Assembly (NCBI GenBank): GCA_024655825.1
Contig: JANLFJ010000014.1
Location: forward strand, 1 to 64,000
Reading direction: 5' to 3'
Source of the DNA: Peptococcaceae bacterium
GTDB taxonomy: Bacteria > Bacillota > Peptococcia > DRI-13 > PHAD01
Length of the DNA stretch: 64,000 nucleotides
Under the pieces are notes generated by a model. The model searched no databases. It was not told where the DNA came from and was given only the letters and a program-made list of their open reading frames with translations. Position numbers and translations under genes: made by a program. This document shows positions 48,603-56,574 of this stretch, in pieces (the stretch's first letter is position 1; the number at the start of each line of letters is the position of its first letter).

Positions 48603-48638
48603 AGCGGGCGGGATTGAAACCCCGTCCGCTCGGTTTTT
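48603..48638 (+). terminator. intrinsic terminator
   Basis: AGCGGGCGGG pairs with CCCGTCCGCT (one G-T) around GATTGAAAC and is followed by CGGTTTTT. Confidence 0.85.
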
Positions 48639-48705
48639 AATCTTGGGTGGCCGCCAGGAGCCTCACCGACCAGGGGTTTTCTCCTTAAAGGAGGTGAGGC
48701 GGGAT

Positions 48706-48813
48706 ATGGCGCCAACGAAAGATTTTCAAGTCGCAAGACTTGTGATCCAGGTTGTTACCGCCATTCTTCTTATGGTGGAAGTCGTCATCGCCATTGTAGC
48801 TCTCGGTAAATAG
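48706..48813 (+). CDS. small hydrophobic peptide, type I toxin-like, second locus
   Basis: This 35-residue peptide starts at ATG 48706 after AAAGGAGGTG. A basic/polar head (MAPTKDFQVARL) leads into a hydrophobic helix (VIQVVTAILLMVEVVIAIVA) ending LGK. Like the 7853 locus it is followed by a stem-loop (CCAGGCAAACGCCTGG) and faces a converging minus-strand promoter, here with consensus boxes. The arrangement fits a type I toxin-antitoxin module. Confidence 0.6.
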   Translation: MAPTKDFQVARLVIQVVTAILLMVEVVIAIVALGK

Positions 48814-48897
48814 TAGTAGACCAGGCAAACGCCTGGCCTGCTACCTGATTTACTTAAAGCCCCTGGTCGATGAGGCACTCCCCCCTGGTAGCTATCC
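48814..48897 (-). ncRNA. candidate antisense antitoxin RNA, second locus
   Basis: It would start near 48897 on the minus strand and run across the stem-loop into the 3' end of the toxin-like gene. It is driven by the TTGAAA/TATAAT promoter at 48904-48931. The 3' end is not determined. Confidence 0.5.
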
Positions 48898-48903
48898 ACT
48901 CAT

Positions 48904-48931
48904 ATTATAACCGAACGCAAAAAAATTTCAA
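48904..48931 (-). promoter_or_regulatory. consensus minus-strand promoter
   Basis: Read on the minus strand: TTGAAA (48931-48926), 16 bases, TATAAT (48909-48904). It is the clearest antisense promoter in the window. Confidence 0.75.
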
Positions 48932-48948
48932 CTGAAAGGAGGGCAGAT

Positions 48949-48975
48949 TTGTCTTTCTGCAGTAAACGGGCCTGA
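48949..48975 (+). CDS. 8-residue leader peptide candidate
   Basis: TTG 48949 lies 5-6 bases after GAAAGGAGGG and reads MSFCSKRA before TGA. A terminator hairpin follows 14 bases later and then the Erf-like gene, the layout of a translational attenuator. The peptide itself has no run of one amino acid. Confidence 0.35.
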   Translation: MSFCSKRA

Positions 48976-48989
48976 CCCCCAAAACACTA

Positions 48990-49019
48990 CGAGCAGCTTT
49001 CGGCTGCTCGAATTTTTTT
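48990..49019 (+). terminator. terminator/attenuator ahead of the Erf-like gene
   Basis: An 8-bp stem, CGAGCAGC with GCTGCTCG, has loop TTTCG-like bases and is followed by AATTTTTTT. It lies 20 bases upstream of the next gene, so it can act as an attenuator. Confidence 0.8.
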
Positions 49020-49039
49020 CAAAAAGGAGTGGTTCCTTG

Positions 49040-50677
49040 ATGGACTTCGTTGAAAAACGGATCAGAGAGGAAAAAGAAAAAGAAACAAAAAGAATAGACC
49101 AGGCTCTTGCCAGGACCCCAAGGGAGTATCATGAGTTCATCCTGTTGTTAAAAGAAAACAAGAAGTTGTTTTCTTTTGAAGCAAAACTAAACGATGAGCT
49201 AAAGGATCTCGGGGCGTGGGCAAACAAAGAAGGAACCTTCCTCACTCTACAGCAGCCCTATATGTCCACCGCCGGGCGCACCCTGTGGTGGATGAAGGAG
49301 CACCAGAAAGAGGACGGCTCCTTCTATAAATTCGAAATTACGTCCAACCTGGACGACCTCTGCCGGATCATCGCGGAGAAGGGCAGCGCTCCTGCCCAGT
49401 TCCCGCTGGTGGTGAGGGTCAATTCCGAGAAGTTCGGCGTCCTGGAGGATGTTTCGGCCATCTTCTGGGGCGGTTCTGGGGCGAACAAAACCAACCCCGT
49501 CGAGAACGCCTACACCAGCGCCCTCGGCAGGATTTACGGCAGAGTGGGCATCGGGTTGCTCGGCACCGGCGTCGCCAGCGCCGAGGAAGTCGAAAACGCT
49601 CTCCGGCAGCAGGGCCTTCTGGCAGGTTCCGAGCCGGCATCCAATGCGCTCCCTAAAGCGGTCGGGGGAGAAGATGCCCCGCTAGATCGGTCGGAAGGGG
49701 GCAAGGTGCTGCAAATGCCGCAGCGCGACACCTTCACGGTGATCGGCGAAACGCGCCTGGTCAAACCTTACCGCATGGCAAGGGCAGTCAATTCCGCGGG
49801 CGAAGAAGTCGCGATCGCCGTGAACGTGAATAAAGGAGAGTTCTCCAAAGGCAGCGTCATCACCGGCACCTACCAGGTGAGCGAACCGCCGCGGGGCGAC
49901 CAACCCGCCAGGCTGATAGTCGTCCCGACCAGCATCGAGAACCCAAAAGAAAAGGCTGTCGAAGAAGCACCGGCTACGGATGCGTCAGCTGAAGCACCGG
50001 CTGCTGCTGAAAAACCCTCGGCGGACGCTGAAATAACGGTCGTCATCACCAGCGACCCCAAAATCAGCGGCAAGTACCGTACCGCCTACGGCCGGACCGA
50101 GGACGGCCAGACCGTGAAGATAGTAGCGCTCGCTGACGCCCAGGAGTTCAAAAACGGTGACCGGCTTACGGCTCCATACGAATCCAAGAACGGCAAAACA
50201 TTCCTGAATCTGCCCGTTCCGAAGAAGGCCGCCGAGAGCGGTGAGGCCCAAAATGCCAAAGCTGCCGAGGAAGCGCCGCTAGCCGCGTACACTCCAACTG
50301 CGGACACACCGGCTGAAGAAGCTGCGGATGCACCGGTTGAAGCCTCTCCTGCCGAAGAAACTTCGGGCAAGCCATCAGCGGACGCTGAGAAAAAGTCCGA
50401 ACCGGCCAGGACACGCCGCGAGCTCGTCCTGACCGCTGCCTCTGACGCGAAAATCCGCCAGATGGAGCCAAATCCTCCGGCGTGCTACTTCGATGCCCGG
50501 GAGGGCGACCACGAAGGCGTCTGCCTCGTGTATATGGAACCCGGGGCCGCCGAGGTTTTCGGCCACCTCAAGACCGTGCAGCCGGGCGACCGGGTGAAGG
50601 GCATCTTCGAGGAAGTCGTCGGGATCAAAGGTTACAACTGGAATGTCGTGGAGTTCCACGGCATTACCAGGGGATAA
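49040..50677 (+). CDS. Erf-like single-strand annealing protein with extended repeat tail
   Basis: This 545-residue protein starts at ATG 49040 (TTG 49037 possible) after AAAAAGGAG. Residues about 60-185 resemble ERF-type annealing proteins, with WWMKEHQKEDGS and especially NPVENAYTSALGRIYGRVGI followed by GVASAEEVENAL. Then come two related beta modules (about 230-310 and 335-405) joined by Ala/Glu/Pro-rich linkers, and a final OB-like domain (about 455-545). It opens a DNA-recombination operon with SSB, nuclease and helicase genes. The long tail is unusual for the family. Confidence 0.62.
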   Translation: MDFVEKRIREEKEKETKRIDQALARTPREYHEFILLLKENKKLFSFEAKLNDELKDLGAWANKEGTFLTLQQPYMSTAGRTLWWMKEHQKEDGSFYKFEITSNLDDLCRIIAEKGSAPAQFPLVVRVNSEKFGVLEDVSAIFWGGSGANKTNPVENAYTSALGRIYGRVGIGLLGTGVASAEEVENALRQQGLLAGSEPASNALPKAVGGEDAPLDRSEGGKVLQMPQRDTFTVIGETRLVKPYRMARAVNSAGEEVAIAVNVNKGEFSKGSVITGTYQVSEPPRGDQPARLIVVPTSIENPKEKAVEEAPATDASAEAPAAAEKPSADAEITVVITSDPKISGKYRTAYGRTEDGQTVKIVALADAQEFKNGDRLTAPYESKNGKTFLNLPVPKKAAESGEAQNAKAAEEAPLAAYTPTADTPAEEAADAPVEASPAEETSGKPSADAEKKSEPARTRRELVLTAASDAKIRQMEPNPPACYFDAREGDHEGVCLVYMEPGAAEVFGHLKTVQPGDRVKGIFEEVVGIKGYNWNVVEFHGITRG

Positions 50678-50701
50678 AATTCAACGAACGTCCTGTTCGT
50701 A

Positions 50702-50741
50702 AGGGGAGATCGAAACCGTGCGTTTTGGTCTCCCTTTTTTT
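50702..50741 (+). terminator. intrinsic terminator
   Basis: GGGAGA pairs with TCTCCC across a 19-base loop and is followed by TTTTTTT. Confidence 0.75.
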
Positions 50742-50774
50742 GCTTTAAAAAACCTCTAACGGGAGGTGCGGGCA

Positions 50775-52175
50775 ATGCCCGAACTCGTAAAAATACTGAG
50801 CGGCAACAGCATTAAGAAGGCAGACGAGGATTTCGCGAGCGGCAAGGTGACCGGTGTGGGAATAAACGCCGACCCCATGTACTACGTCATCGAGTACGTG
50901 AGCAGCTCGGGCGAAAACCGGCTCCTGAAGTATATCCCCGGGGAAATCCCCCGCGTGGAGCACTTCTGCGAGGCGCTGAAAAACCCGTCCACGACCTGCC
51001 GCCATCTGGCCTACGGCTACATGGTGGAGAAACACCTGGAGGGTAAGCCCCCGAATCAGGTCATCTCGGTCGCCCAGGAGCCTTCTGGTCTGACCTACAC
51101 CCAGGATATATCTCCGCGGACCATCCGGCGACCTGGCGACTTCAAGAAGGCCGTGTTCGCCGGGGCCAAAAGCGAACCGAAAGAACCCGAGAAACCCGTG
51201 AAGCCCGAGAAACCCGTGAAACCCGCAATGCTGTATTTCGACTTCACCGACCCCGACATCTTCGATGTCTACGAATACTTAAAGCGCGAGGGTATACCCG
51301 GGGAAATCATCTCGAAGGTGCTGGCCAACCGGAGAAAGGACTGTCCTCCGAAGCCCGAGCGGCTCTACCGCGGCCGCCAGACCGTCCAGTTCGGCCTGGT
51401 GGCGGCGCTGCTCCAGAAGAACATCGTTTTCTGGGGGCACAAGAGCACTGGTAAAGATACCCTCGTGAGCACTCTCTGCTGGTGTCTCGGGGCCGTTCCG
51501 CTGATGATCTCCGGCTACTCGGAGATCGCGGGCAAGGACGACCTTTTGTACTCCAGGGAGGCCGAGGGGAAGGGCGACGGGTCCTTCAAGACCTACCGGG
51601 AACTGGGCGTTCTGCCCCGGGCGATGATGGAGGGAAGAATTCTCGTCATCAACGAGGCCGCCGCCATCAAGCCGGAGGTGCTGGTCAGCATAAACCCGGC
51701 CACCGACAGCCGGCGCTCCATCTACATCCCGGGGCACGGGACGATAAAAGCCAGAGACGGGTTCATGGTGATCTACCTGACCAACACCGGGTACGAGGGC
51801 CTTTTTGGGACCAACGAGTCCACCTTCGACCGCACGGTGGCCTGGGAGACCACCTACGACCCCGAAGCGTTAAAAGAAATTCTCGACGAGATGCTCCCCG
51901 AGGACAAGGTTCTCGTGAAACAGTTATGCAAGGTGTTCGGCGACCTCATGGAAGCGGTCGGGAACCGGCGGCTCGACAGTTCCCGGGGGATTTCCTTCCG
52001 CGGCATCATCGACGCCGTAGACCTGTATATAATGAGCGGCGGTGCGATCCCAATCGAGGTTTGCCTCCGCGCCGGGATTTCCAACAAAATCCTGGAGTCG
52101 AAGGAGCTTTCCGAGGACCGAAAGACCATCGACGACTTGATCGACGGGGTCTTTAAGGAAAAGGGCGGTGATTGA
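50775..52175 (+). CDS. MoxR-type AAA+ ATPase with SWIM-like N-terminus
   Basis: This 466-residue protein starts at ATG 50775 after GGGAGGTG. Residues about 50-75 (EHFCEALKNPSTTCRHLAYG) resemble a SWIM zinc motif. A KPEKPVKP linker precedes the AAA+ domain, with Walker A FWGHKSTGKDTLVS (about 222-235), Walker B RILVINEAAAIKPEVL and sensor region FMVIYLTNTGYEG. MoxR ATPases work with VWA proteins as chaperone/metal-insertion or remodelling pairs. The VWA partner is the overlapping next gene (TGATG). Asn replaces the usual Asp in the Walker B. Confidence 0.8.
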   Translation: MPELVKILSGNSIKKADEDFASGKVTGVGINADPMYYVIEYVSSSGENRLLKYIPGEIPRVEHFCEALKNPSTTCRHLAYGYMVEKHLEGKPPNQVISVAQEPSGLTYTQDISPRTIRRPGDFKKAVFAGAKSEPKEPEKPVKPEKPVKPAMLYFDFTDPDIFDVYEYLKREGIPGEIISKVLANRRKDCPPKPERLYRGRQTVQFGLVAALLQKNIVFWGHKSTGKDTLVSTLCWCLGAVPLMISGYSEIAGKDDLLYSREAEGKGDGSFKTYRELGVLPRAMMEGRILVINEAAAIKPEVLVSINPATDSRRSIYIPGHGTIKARDGFMVIYLTNTGYEGLFGTNESTFDRTVAWETTYDPEALKEILDEMLPEDKVLVKQLCKVFGDLMEAVGNRRLDSSRGISFRGIIDAVDLYIMSGGAIPIEVCLRAGISNKILESKELSEDRKTIDDLIDGVFKEKGGD

Positions 52176-54169
52176 TGGTGAGGGACATATTCTCCGCCGA
52201 AACCGTCCGCTTGAGGCTCCAGCGGCTGGCCCAGATCATCACCCGTTCCAACTGCGTGGTGAAGATCGCGTCAGACGGGGCGGCGCACACCGACGGCAAA
52301 ACCATCTCCATCGACCCCAGGCTCGCCGGGAACGACTCTCCCGCGAAAATCTGGGTGAGGCTGCTGGCCCTCCTGCACCACGAGGTCTACCACTGCCTCT
52401 GGTCGGATTTCAGGGCCAGAGAGAAGATGATCAAGTCCCTGCCGCCGGGCCTTCAAAGCCTTGGGGCGATTGTCAGCAACATCCTGGAGGACGGTAGAAT
52501 CGAGCTTCTGGGGACTCTCGACCGCCCTGGCACCAGGAAGTGGATAGGGTTCGTCAACGAGGAGAACTGGCAGCGGCAGGAGGCCAGCGGCGACATAAAA
52601 AAAGACCTGCTGGCGTCCCTAATCTCCAGGGCCACGCTCGGGAAAGACATAAAGGGCTTAAAGCCGGAGCACGCTGAGATTTTAGACGGCGTGCAGGAAC
52701 TCCTCGACCGGGGGGTAACTTCCGGGTCCTGCAGGGAGTGCATGGAGTGCGCTGCGGAAATTACGCGCGTAATCTCCAAGCACCTCATAGACCCGAAGGA
52801 TATTGATTTCGGCAAGCCCGACTTCCCCAAAACCGAGGGGAAGGATGCTCCCGGGGAGCTTGCGGAGCAGGCCCGGGAACTCAGGGCGAAGAAGCCCGAG
52901 AAAAAAGGCTCGGGAGATAAGAAACAGGCTGAATCCACCGTTGAGCGCACGAAGAAATCTTCCGACGAGAAAAAGGACGGCTCAGCGGAGGATAAACGGG
53001 CGGACGGGGATGACGATTCCGATGGTTCCTCTCCGGGAGATTCCGAGGGGGACGCTGACGAATCTTCGGGCATCTCCGGCGATCCTTCGGATGATGACGG
53101 GGACGGCTTCGGCGATTCCGACGACTCCTCTGCAGGTGATGAAGGGAGTACCGGCTTCGGCGAACCCCCGAGAGCCGAAAAAGGCCCCGGGTCGGACAAA
53201 GATAAACCCGATTCGGCCGCCTGTTCTCCCGACACCCTGACCGAAGAAGAAATGACGGAGCTGCTGGCGGGCGCGGAGAAAGAAATCTCCGGGCTGCTGG
53301 CGCTTGAGAAAGACAAAAACAAATACGAGGAAATCCCGCTGGGGGATGTAAACCTCGGGATAAGGCTCGTAGAAACCCCTGGCAAATCTATGCCAAGCAA
53401 GTATCAGAGCGAAATCCAGGCTAAAATCATGCCCCTCGCGCGAAGGCTGGCCAGACTATTAAAACCCCTGTTCACCCCGCGGCGCGAGGATACGATGTCG
53501 GGTTTGCGGCGCGGTTCGCTCGACCCGTCGGAGGTCTGGCGGCTGCCCAAACTCGGTGACGACGCGGTGTTCGAGCGGAGAAACCAGCCTTCGCACAGGC
53601 TGGACGTGGCGGTGTTCTTCCTCATCGACCAGAGTGGGTCGATGAGTCATGTGGGAAAATATCTCCACGCTCAAAAAGCCACCGCCATACTCGCAGAAGC
53701 GTTCTCGCTGCTCAGGGTGCCGTTCGCGGCGGTTTCCTTCTCCGCCTTGTTGTACGGCCCGCAAGTCTCCCACCGCCGCATTGTCGACTGGGGCAGCAGC
53801 GACTTCAGCCGCATCCCATCGATCTTTCCCGACGGGGACAACCGCGACGGGTACAGCATAAGGGTCGCAGCCAATGAACTCCTCCGCCGAAGGGAAAAAG
53901 TCCGCATCCTTTTCGTGCTGAGCGACGGCTATCCGGCCCACGCCTACGACAGCTATAAGCACAGTCGCGGTGTCAACGACACCCGCCCGGCGGTCAAGGA
54001 GGCGACCAAACGCGGGCTGATCGTCCAGGGCGTGCTGGTGAGCAAGGATGGTTCCGACCAGGAGGCGGCCATGTTCATCTACCCGAACCTCCTGATAGTG
54101 GAGGATTTCGACCGCCTGCCCGACCAGATCGCGTACAAAATGCGCCAGCTGCTGTCGCGTTTCAAGTGA
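52175..54169 (+). CDS. CobT/CoxE-like VWA protein with HExxH motif
   Basis: This 664-residue protein starts at ATG 52175. Residues about 1-210 contain a zinc-peptidase-like helix, LALLHHEVYHCLWSDF, including HEVYH. Residues about 225-350 are highly acidic and low-complexity (Ser/Asp/Glu/Gly), as in CobT. The VWA domain (about 470-650) has an intact MIDAS, FFLIDQSGSMSHVG. It is coupled to the MoxR ATPase. Such pairs remodel protein complexes. The HExxH module at the front suggests a regulated peptidase or degenerate protease. The substrate is unknown. Confidence 0.8.
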   Translation: MVRDIFSAETVRLRLQRLAQIITRSNCVVKIASDGAAHTDGKTISIDPRLAGNDSPAKIWVRLLALLHHEVYHCLWSDFRAREKMIKSLPPGLQSLGAIVSNILEDGRIELLGTLDRPGTRKWIGFVNEENWQRQEASGDIKKDLLASLISRATLGKDIKGLKPEHAEILDGVQELLDRGVTSGSCRECMECAAEITRVISKHLIDPKDIDFGKPDFPKTEGKDAPGELAEQARELRAKKPEKKGSGDKKQAESTVERTKKSSDEKKDGSAEDKRADGDDDSDGSSPGDSEGDADESSGISGDPSDDDGDGFGDSDDSSAGDEGSTGFGEPPRAEKGPGSDKDKPDSAACSPDTLTEEEMTELLAGAEKEISGLLALEKDKNKYEEIPLGDVNLGIRLVETPGKSMPSKYQSEIQAKIMPLARRLARLLKPLFTPRREDTMSGLRRGSLDPSEVWRLPKLGDDAVFERRNQPSHRLDVAVFFLIDQSGSMSHVGKYLHAQKATAILAEAFSLLRVPFAAVSFSALLYGPQVSHRRIVDWGSSDFSRIPSIFPDGDNRDGYSIRVAANELLRRREKVRILFVLSDGYPAHAYDSYKHSRGVNDTRPAVKEATKRGLIVQGVLVSKDGSDQEAAMFIYPNLLIVEDFDRLPDQIAYKMRQLLSRFK

Positions 54170-54183
54170 GAGGGGGGATGACG

Positions 54184-55155
54184 ATGCCGCCAAGGAGAAA
54201 CGGATGGTACGAAGTGGACCGGAACTCCCGCTGTCCCTGCTGCGGGCAGGATCACTGGTGCGGGTACAACGAGCGCGGCGTGGTCTGTATGCGGACGGAG
54301 AACGGCAAACCCACCTCAAACGGCGGTTGGTTCACGTCCTGGGCCTCGCTTCAGGTGGTTCCGCCAATTCAAACAGCGCCCGCTGACAGCGAAACCTTTC
54401 CCCAGACCGTGGGCCTGGCCAGACCGGAGAGGCTCAACCGGGTGTACTCGACCTGGTTGAAACTTCTCCCCTGGAAGCACCAGGAGCACATGCTGGGGAG
54501 GGGCATGGGTCAGGAGGACCAGGAGCGGCGCGGATACCGGTCTTACTTGCTCGACCCGCTGGGAGCCTGCGAGCTGGTGCGGGAACTGGTCGCCAGGGTG
54601 GGGGAGCCGGAGGGGGTGCCCGGGTTCTACCCCGTGAAAAGGGGCTGGTCGTTCTACGCTCCCCGGGGCATCCTGATACCCGTTAAAGACCGGGAGGGCA
54701 GGATCGTCGCCTTAAAGGTCAGAAGGGACGACCCGAACGCCCGCGGGCGCTACCAGTTGGTCTCCAGCGTCCGAAGGCGTGGCGGCGCATCGCCAGGACT
54801 GCCAGCGCACTGGGCTTTCCCGAAAACCCTGAAACGGCAGGACATCCTCGGCATAACCGAGGGCGAAATCAAGGCCGACATCGCCGCCGACCGGCTGGGG
54901 ATCGTGTTCGTGTCGGCTCCCGGGGTCTCGAACTGGCGGTCGATCCTTCCCGTCCCGACCGAGAAGGTCGTGATCTTCTACGACCAGGACGAGAAGGCGG
55001 GGGTGCGCCGCATCGTCGAGCGGCACAAGAAGATGCTCGCCGACGAGCTTAAAAGAAGCGGCGTCAAGGTCTGCCTGGCCGAGTGGAACCCCAGCTACAA
55101 GGGCATCGACGACGCCCTGGTAGCCGGAGAAAAAATAAAGCTGATTCCAGCTTAA
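54184..55155 (+). CDS. TOPRIM-like (DUF3854-type) protein with zinc finger
   Basis: This 323-residue protein starts best at ATG 54184 after GAGGGGGG. The N-terminus has a zinc finger resembling that of primases (SRCPCCGQDHWCGYNERGVV, with a further Cys). The C-terminal half carries a TOPRIM-like site: GITEGEIKADIAADRLG (Glu) and VVIFYDQDEKAG (Asp-x-Asp). The middle contains ILIPVKDREGRIVALKVRR. It fits primase-like or DUF3854 proteins of phages and plasmids. It could prime replication of the element. Confidence 0.72.
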   Translation: MPPRRNGWYEVDRNSRCPCCGQDHWCGYNERGVVCMRTENGKPTSNGGWFTSWASLQVVPPIQTAPADSETFPQTVGLARPERLNRVYSTWLKLLPWKHQEHMLGRGMGQEDQERRGYRSYLLDPLGACELVRELVARVGEPEGVPGFYPVKRGWSFYAPRGILIPVKDREGRIVALKVRRDDPNARGRYQLVSSVRRRGGASPGLPAHWAFPKTLKRQDILGITEGEIKADIAADRLGIVFVSAPGVSNWRSILPVPTEKVVIFYDQDEKAGVRRIVERHKKMLADELKRSGVKVCLAEWNPSYKGIDDALVAGEKIKLIPA

Positions 55156-55156
55156 C

Positions 55157-55230
55157 TTAAAAAGGGGAGGTGAATCCCCCTACCAGCAGGCGGGGGGAGA
55201 ACCCTCCCGCCCCTGGCAAGGGGAGCCTAA
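55157..55230 (+). promoter_or_regulatory. structured leader with sequestered ribosome site
   Basis: GGGGAGGTGAATCCCCCT can fold so that GGGGAGG is paired with CCCCC, and GGCGGGGGGAGAACCCTCCCGCC forms a second hairpin in front of ATG 55231. A similar layout precedes the small gene at 58684. Confidence 0.45.
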
Positions 55231-56343
55231 ATGTCTGAAACAATTTCCGCCGGGTTATCCGCCCGGGAGATCGTCGAGAAGGTTCTGGAGAACGAGGGCA
55301 AGGGGGTATCCTTCTCCCGACTCACCCTGGCCGACTGCCTGCACGCTTTCCGCGAGAGGTACGTGCTGGAACGGCCGGAGGAGGAGACCGAGGCCGCCCA
55401 GTTCGGGGGGTTCGTCCACGAGCTGGCCGAGCGGAGCATCATGGAGGAGATCGACCCGTCGAGGTTCGCCGACGCGATCGCGGAGAAGTACCCGCTGGTG
55501 CCGGGATACCGCATCGGCGAGGCGGTCTACATGGCCCGAAACGCCCTGGCCAGGGTGGAAAAGCGCTTCGAGGTTGAGGTCGAAAAGACCTTCGTGAGGG
55601 AACTTCTCGAAATCGACGGCCACGTTGTCCGTATGAACGGGCGCGTAGACCGTCTGGAGATGAACCCCTTCGACCCGAAGGTGGTTGACCTAAAGACCGG
55701 GGTCTACTTCAACCCCGCCAGGACTCACCAGCTGCCGCTTTACTTCTGGGGCCTGGGGCTTGACGAGGGGACAGGCGTGCTGCACTTCCTGCGGTTCGAC
55801 GAGTGGGCGGAGACGCCCATCGATCGCGGCCGCATCGAGGCGGCCCTGGAGTGGGCGCGAAAGCAGGTCAAAAGGATTTACGACGCCGCCCTAAAAAATG
55901 AGTGGCCGGCGGCGGAGTGCGAACACTGCAAATACTGCGGGTTCCGCGACACCTGCCCCATCGAGGGCAAGCGCTGCCCGCGCTCCCTCAAAGAAGCGAC
56001 CCGGCTGGCCAGCGAAGCCTTCCAGATGAAAGAGCGGGTTTCCGAGCTTGAGATGCTATTAAGGGCCTACGTCGAAGCGACCGGCGCTCCGGTGCCGATC
56101 GAGGCGGAAGGCGGGGAGGGGAAGGTGTACGACTTTTCCCCGTCCAACGAGTACGAGTTCGACGTGGCCAGGGTCCTGGACTTCTGCATCGAGAACGGCC
56201 TTCCGCTGGCGGAAGTGCTTTCGATCAACTACCGGGGAGTGAAGAAACACCTTTCCCGCGGCCTTGACGCCGTGGTGAAGGTCAAGCCTTCGACCCCCCG
56301 TTTCGGGGTGAAGTCGAAGTTCTCCCGGAACGGGAAAGGCTGA
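55231..56343 (+). CDS. PD-(D/E)XK nuclease of Cas4/RecB type
   Basis: This 370-residue protein starts at ATG 55231 behind AAGGGGAGCC. Nuclease motifs are in order: FGGFVHELAERSIM (His), MNGRVDRLEMNPFDPK (Asp) and VVDLKTGVYFN (Asp-x-Lys), with Gln in RTHQLPLY. A Cys cluster follows (CEHCKYCGFRDTCPIEGKRC), probably an iron-sulfur site as in Cas4/AddB. The last 100 residues are an extra domain. It probably acts with the annealing protein, SSB and RecD2 helicase in DNA end processing. Confidence 0.82.
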   Translation: MSETISAGLSAREIVEKVLENEGKGVSFSRLTLADCLHAFRERYVLERPEEETEAAQFGGFVHELAERSIMEEIDPSRFADAIAEKYPLVPGYRIGEAVYMARNALARVEKRFEVEVEKTFVRELLEIDGHVVRMNGRVDRLEMNPFDPKVVDLKTGVYFNPARTHQLPLYFWGLGLDEGTGVLHFLRFDEWAETPIDRGRIEAALEWARKQVKRIYDAALKNEWPAAECEHCKYCGFRDTCPIEGKRCPRSLKEATRLASEAFQMKERVSELEMLLRAYVEATGAPVPIEAEGGEGKVYDFSPSNEYEFDVARVLDFCIENGLPLAEVLSINYRGVKKHLSRGLDAVVKVKPSTPRFGVKSKFSRNGKG

Positions 56344-56350
56344 CTTTTAA

Positions 56351-56574
56351 AACGCCCAGCCTGGTCTGGGCGTTCCCTGACCGCCTGATTGGTCGGGCGG
56401 TGAGGAAACGTCCAATTCCAGGGTTCCTGGTAAATAAATTCATTAAACGCGCCAGGAGCGCGAACCAAGCCGACTCAAAAACAGGAGGTGAAAAACGGGA
56501 GCGAAAGCTCCGCACGCCTTCGGGCGAACCAAACGTCTCGCTTGGACGGGACGCGAAAAAAGGAGGTCTGAAAA
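56351..56574 (+). other. structured leader region upstream of 56575 gene
   Basis: Hairpins AACGCCCAG/CTGGGCGTT (56351-56374) and CCGCC/GGCGG are followed, after AACAGGAGGTG, by CGGGAGCGAAAGCTCCG, CGCCTTCGGGCG and CGTCTCGCTTGGACGGGACG just before AAAGGAGG. No gene of its own is likely. Multiple stable hairpins suggest a regulatory leader. Confidence 0.5.

Noticed and set aside
48336-48617. Three overlapping plus-strand frames near 48.3-48.6 kb
   Set aside because: None has a ribosome site, domain or codon pattern distinguishing it from the others. Treated as a non-coding structured region.
48616-48624. GATTGAAAC near a terminator, resembling the CRISPR repeat end
   Set aside because: Only 9 bases match. 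It is the loop of an intrinsic terminator and no other repeat is near.
52453-53400. 315-codon Ser/Pro-rich minus-strand frame
   Set aside because: It is the antisense of the acidic low-complexity linker of the VWA protein. It has no ribosome site.
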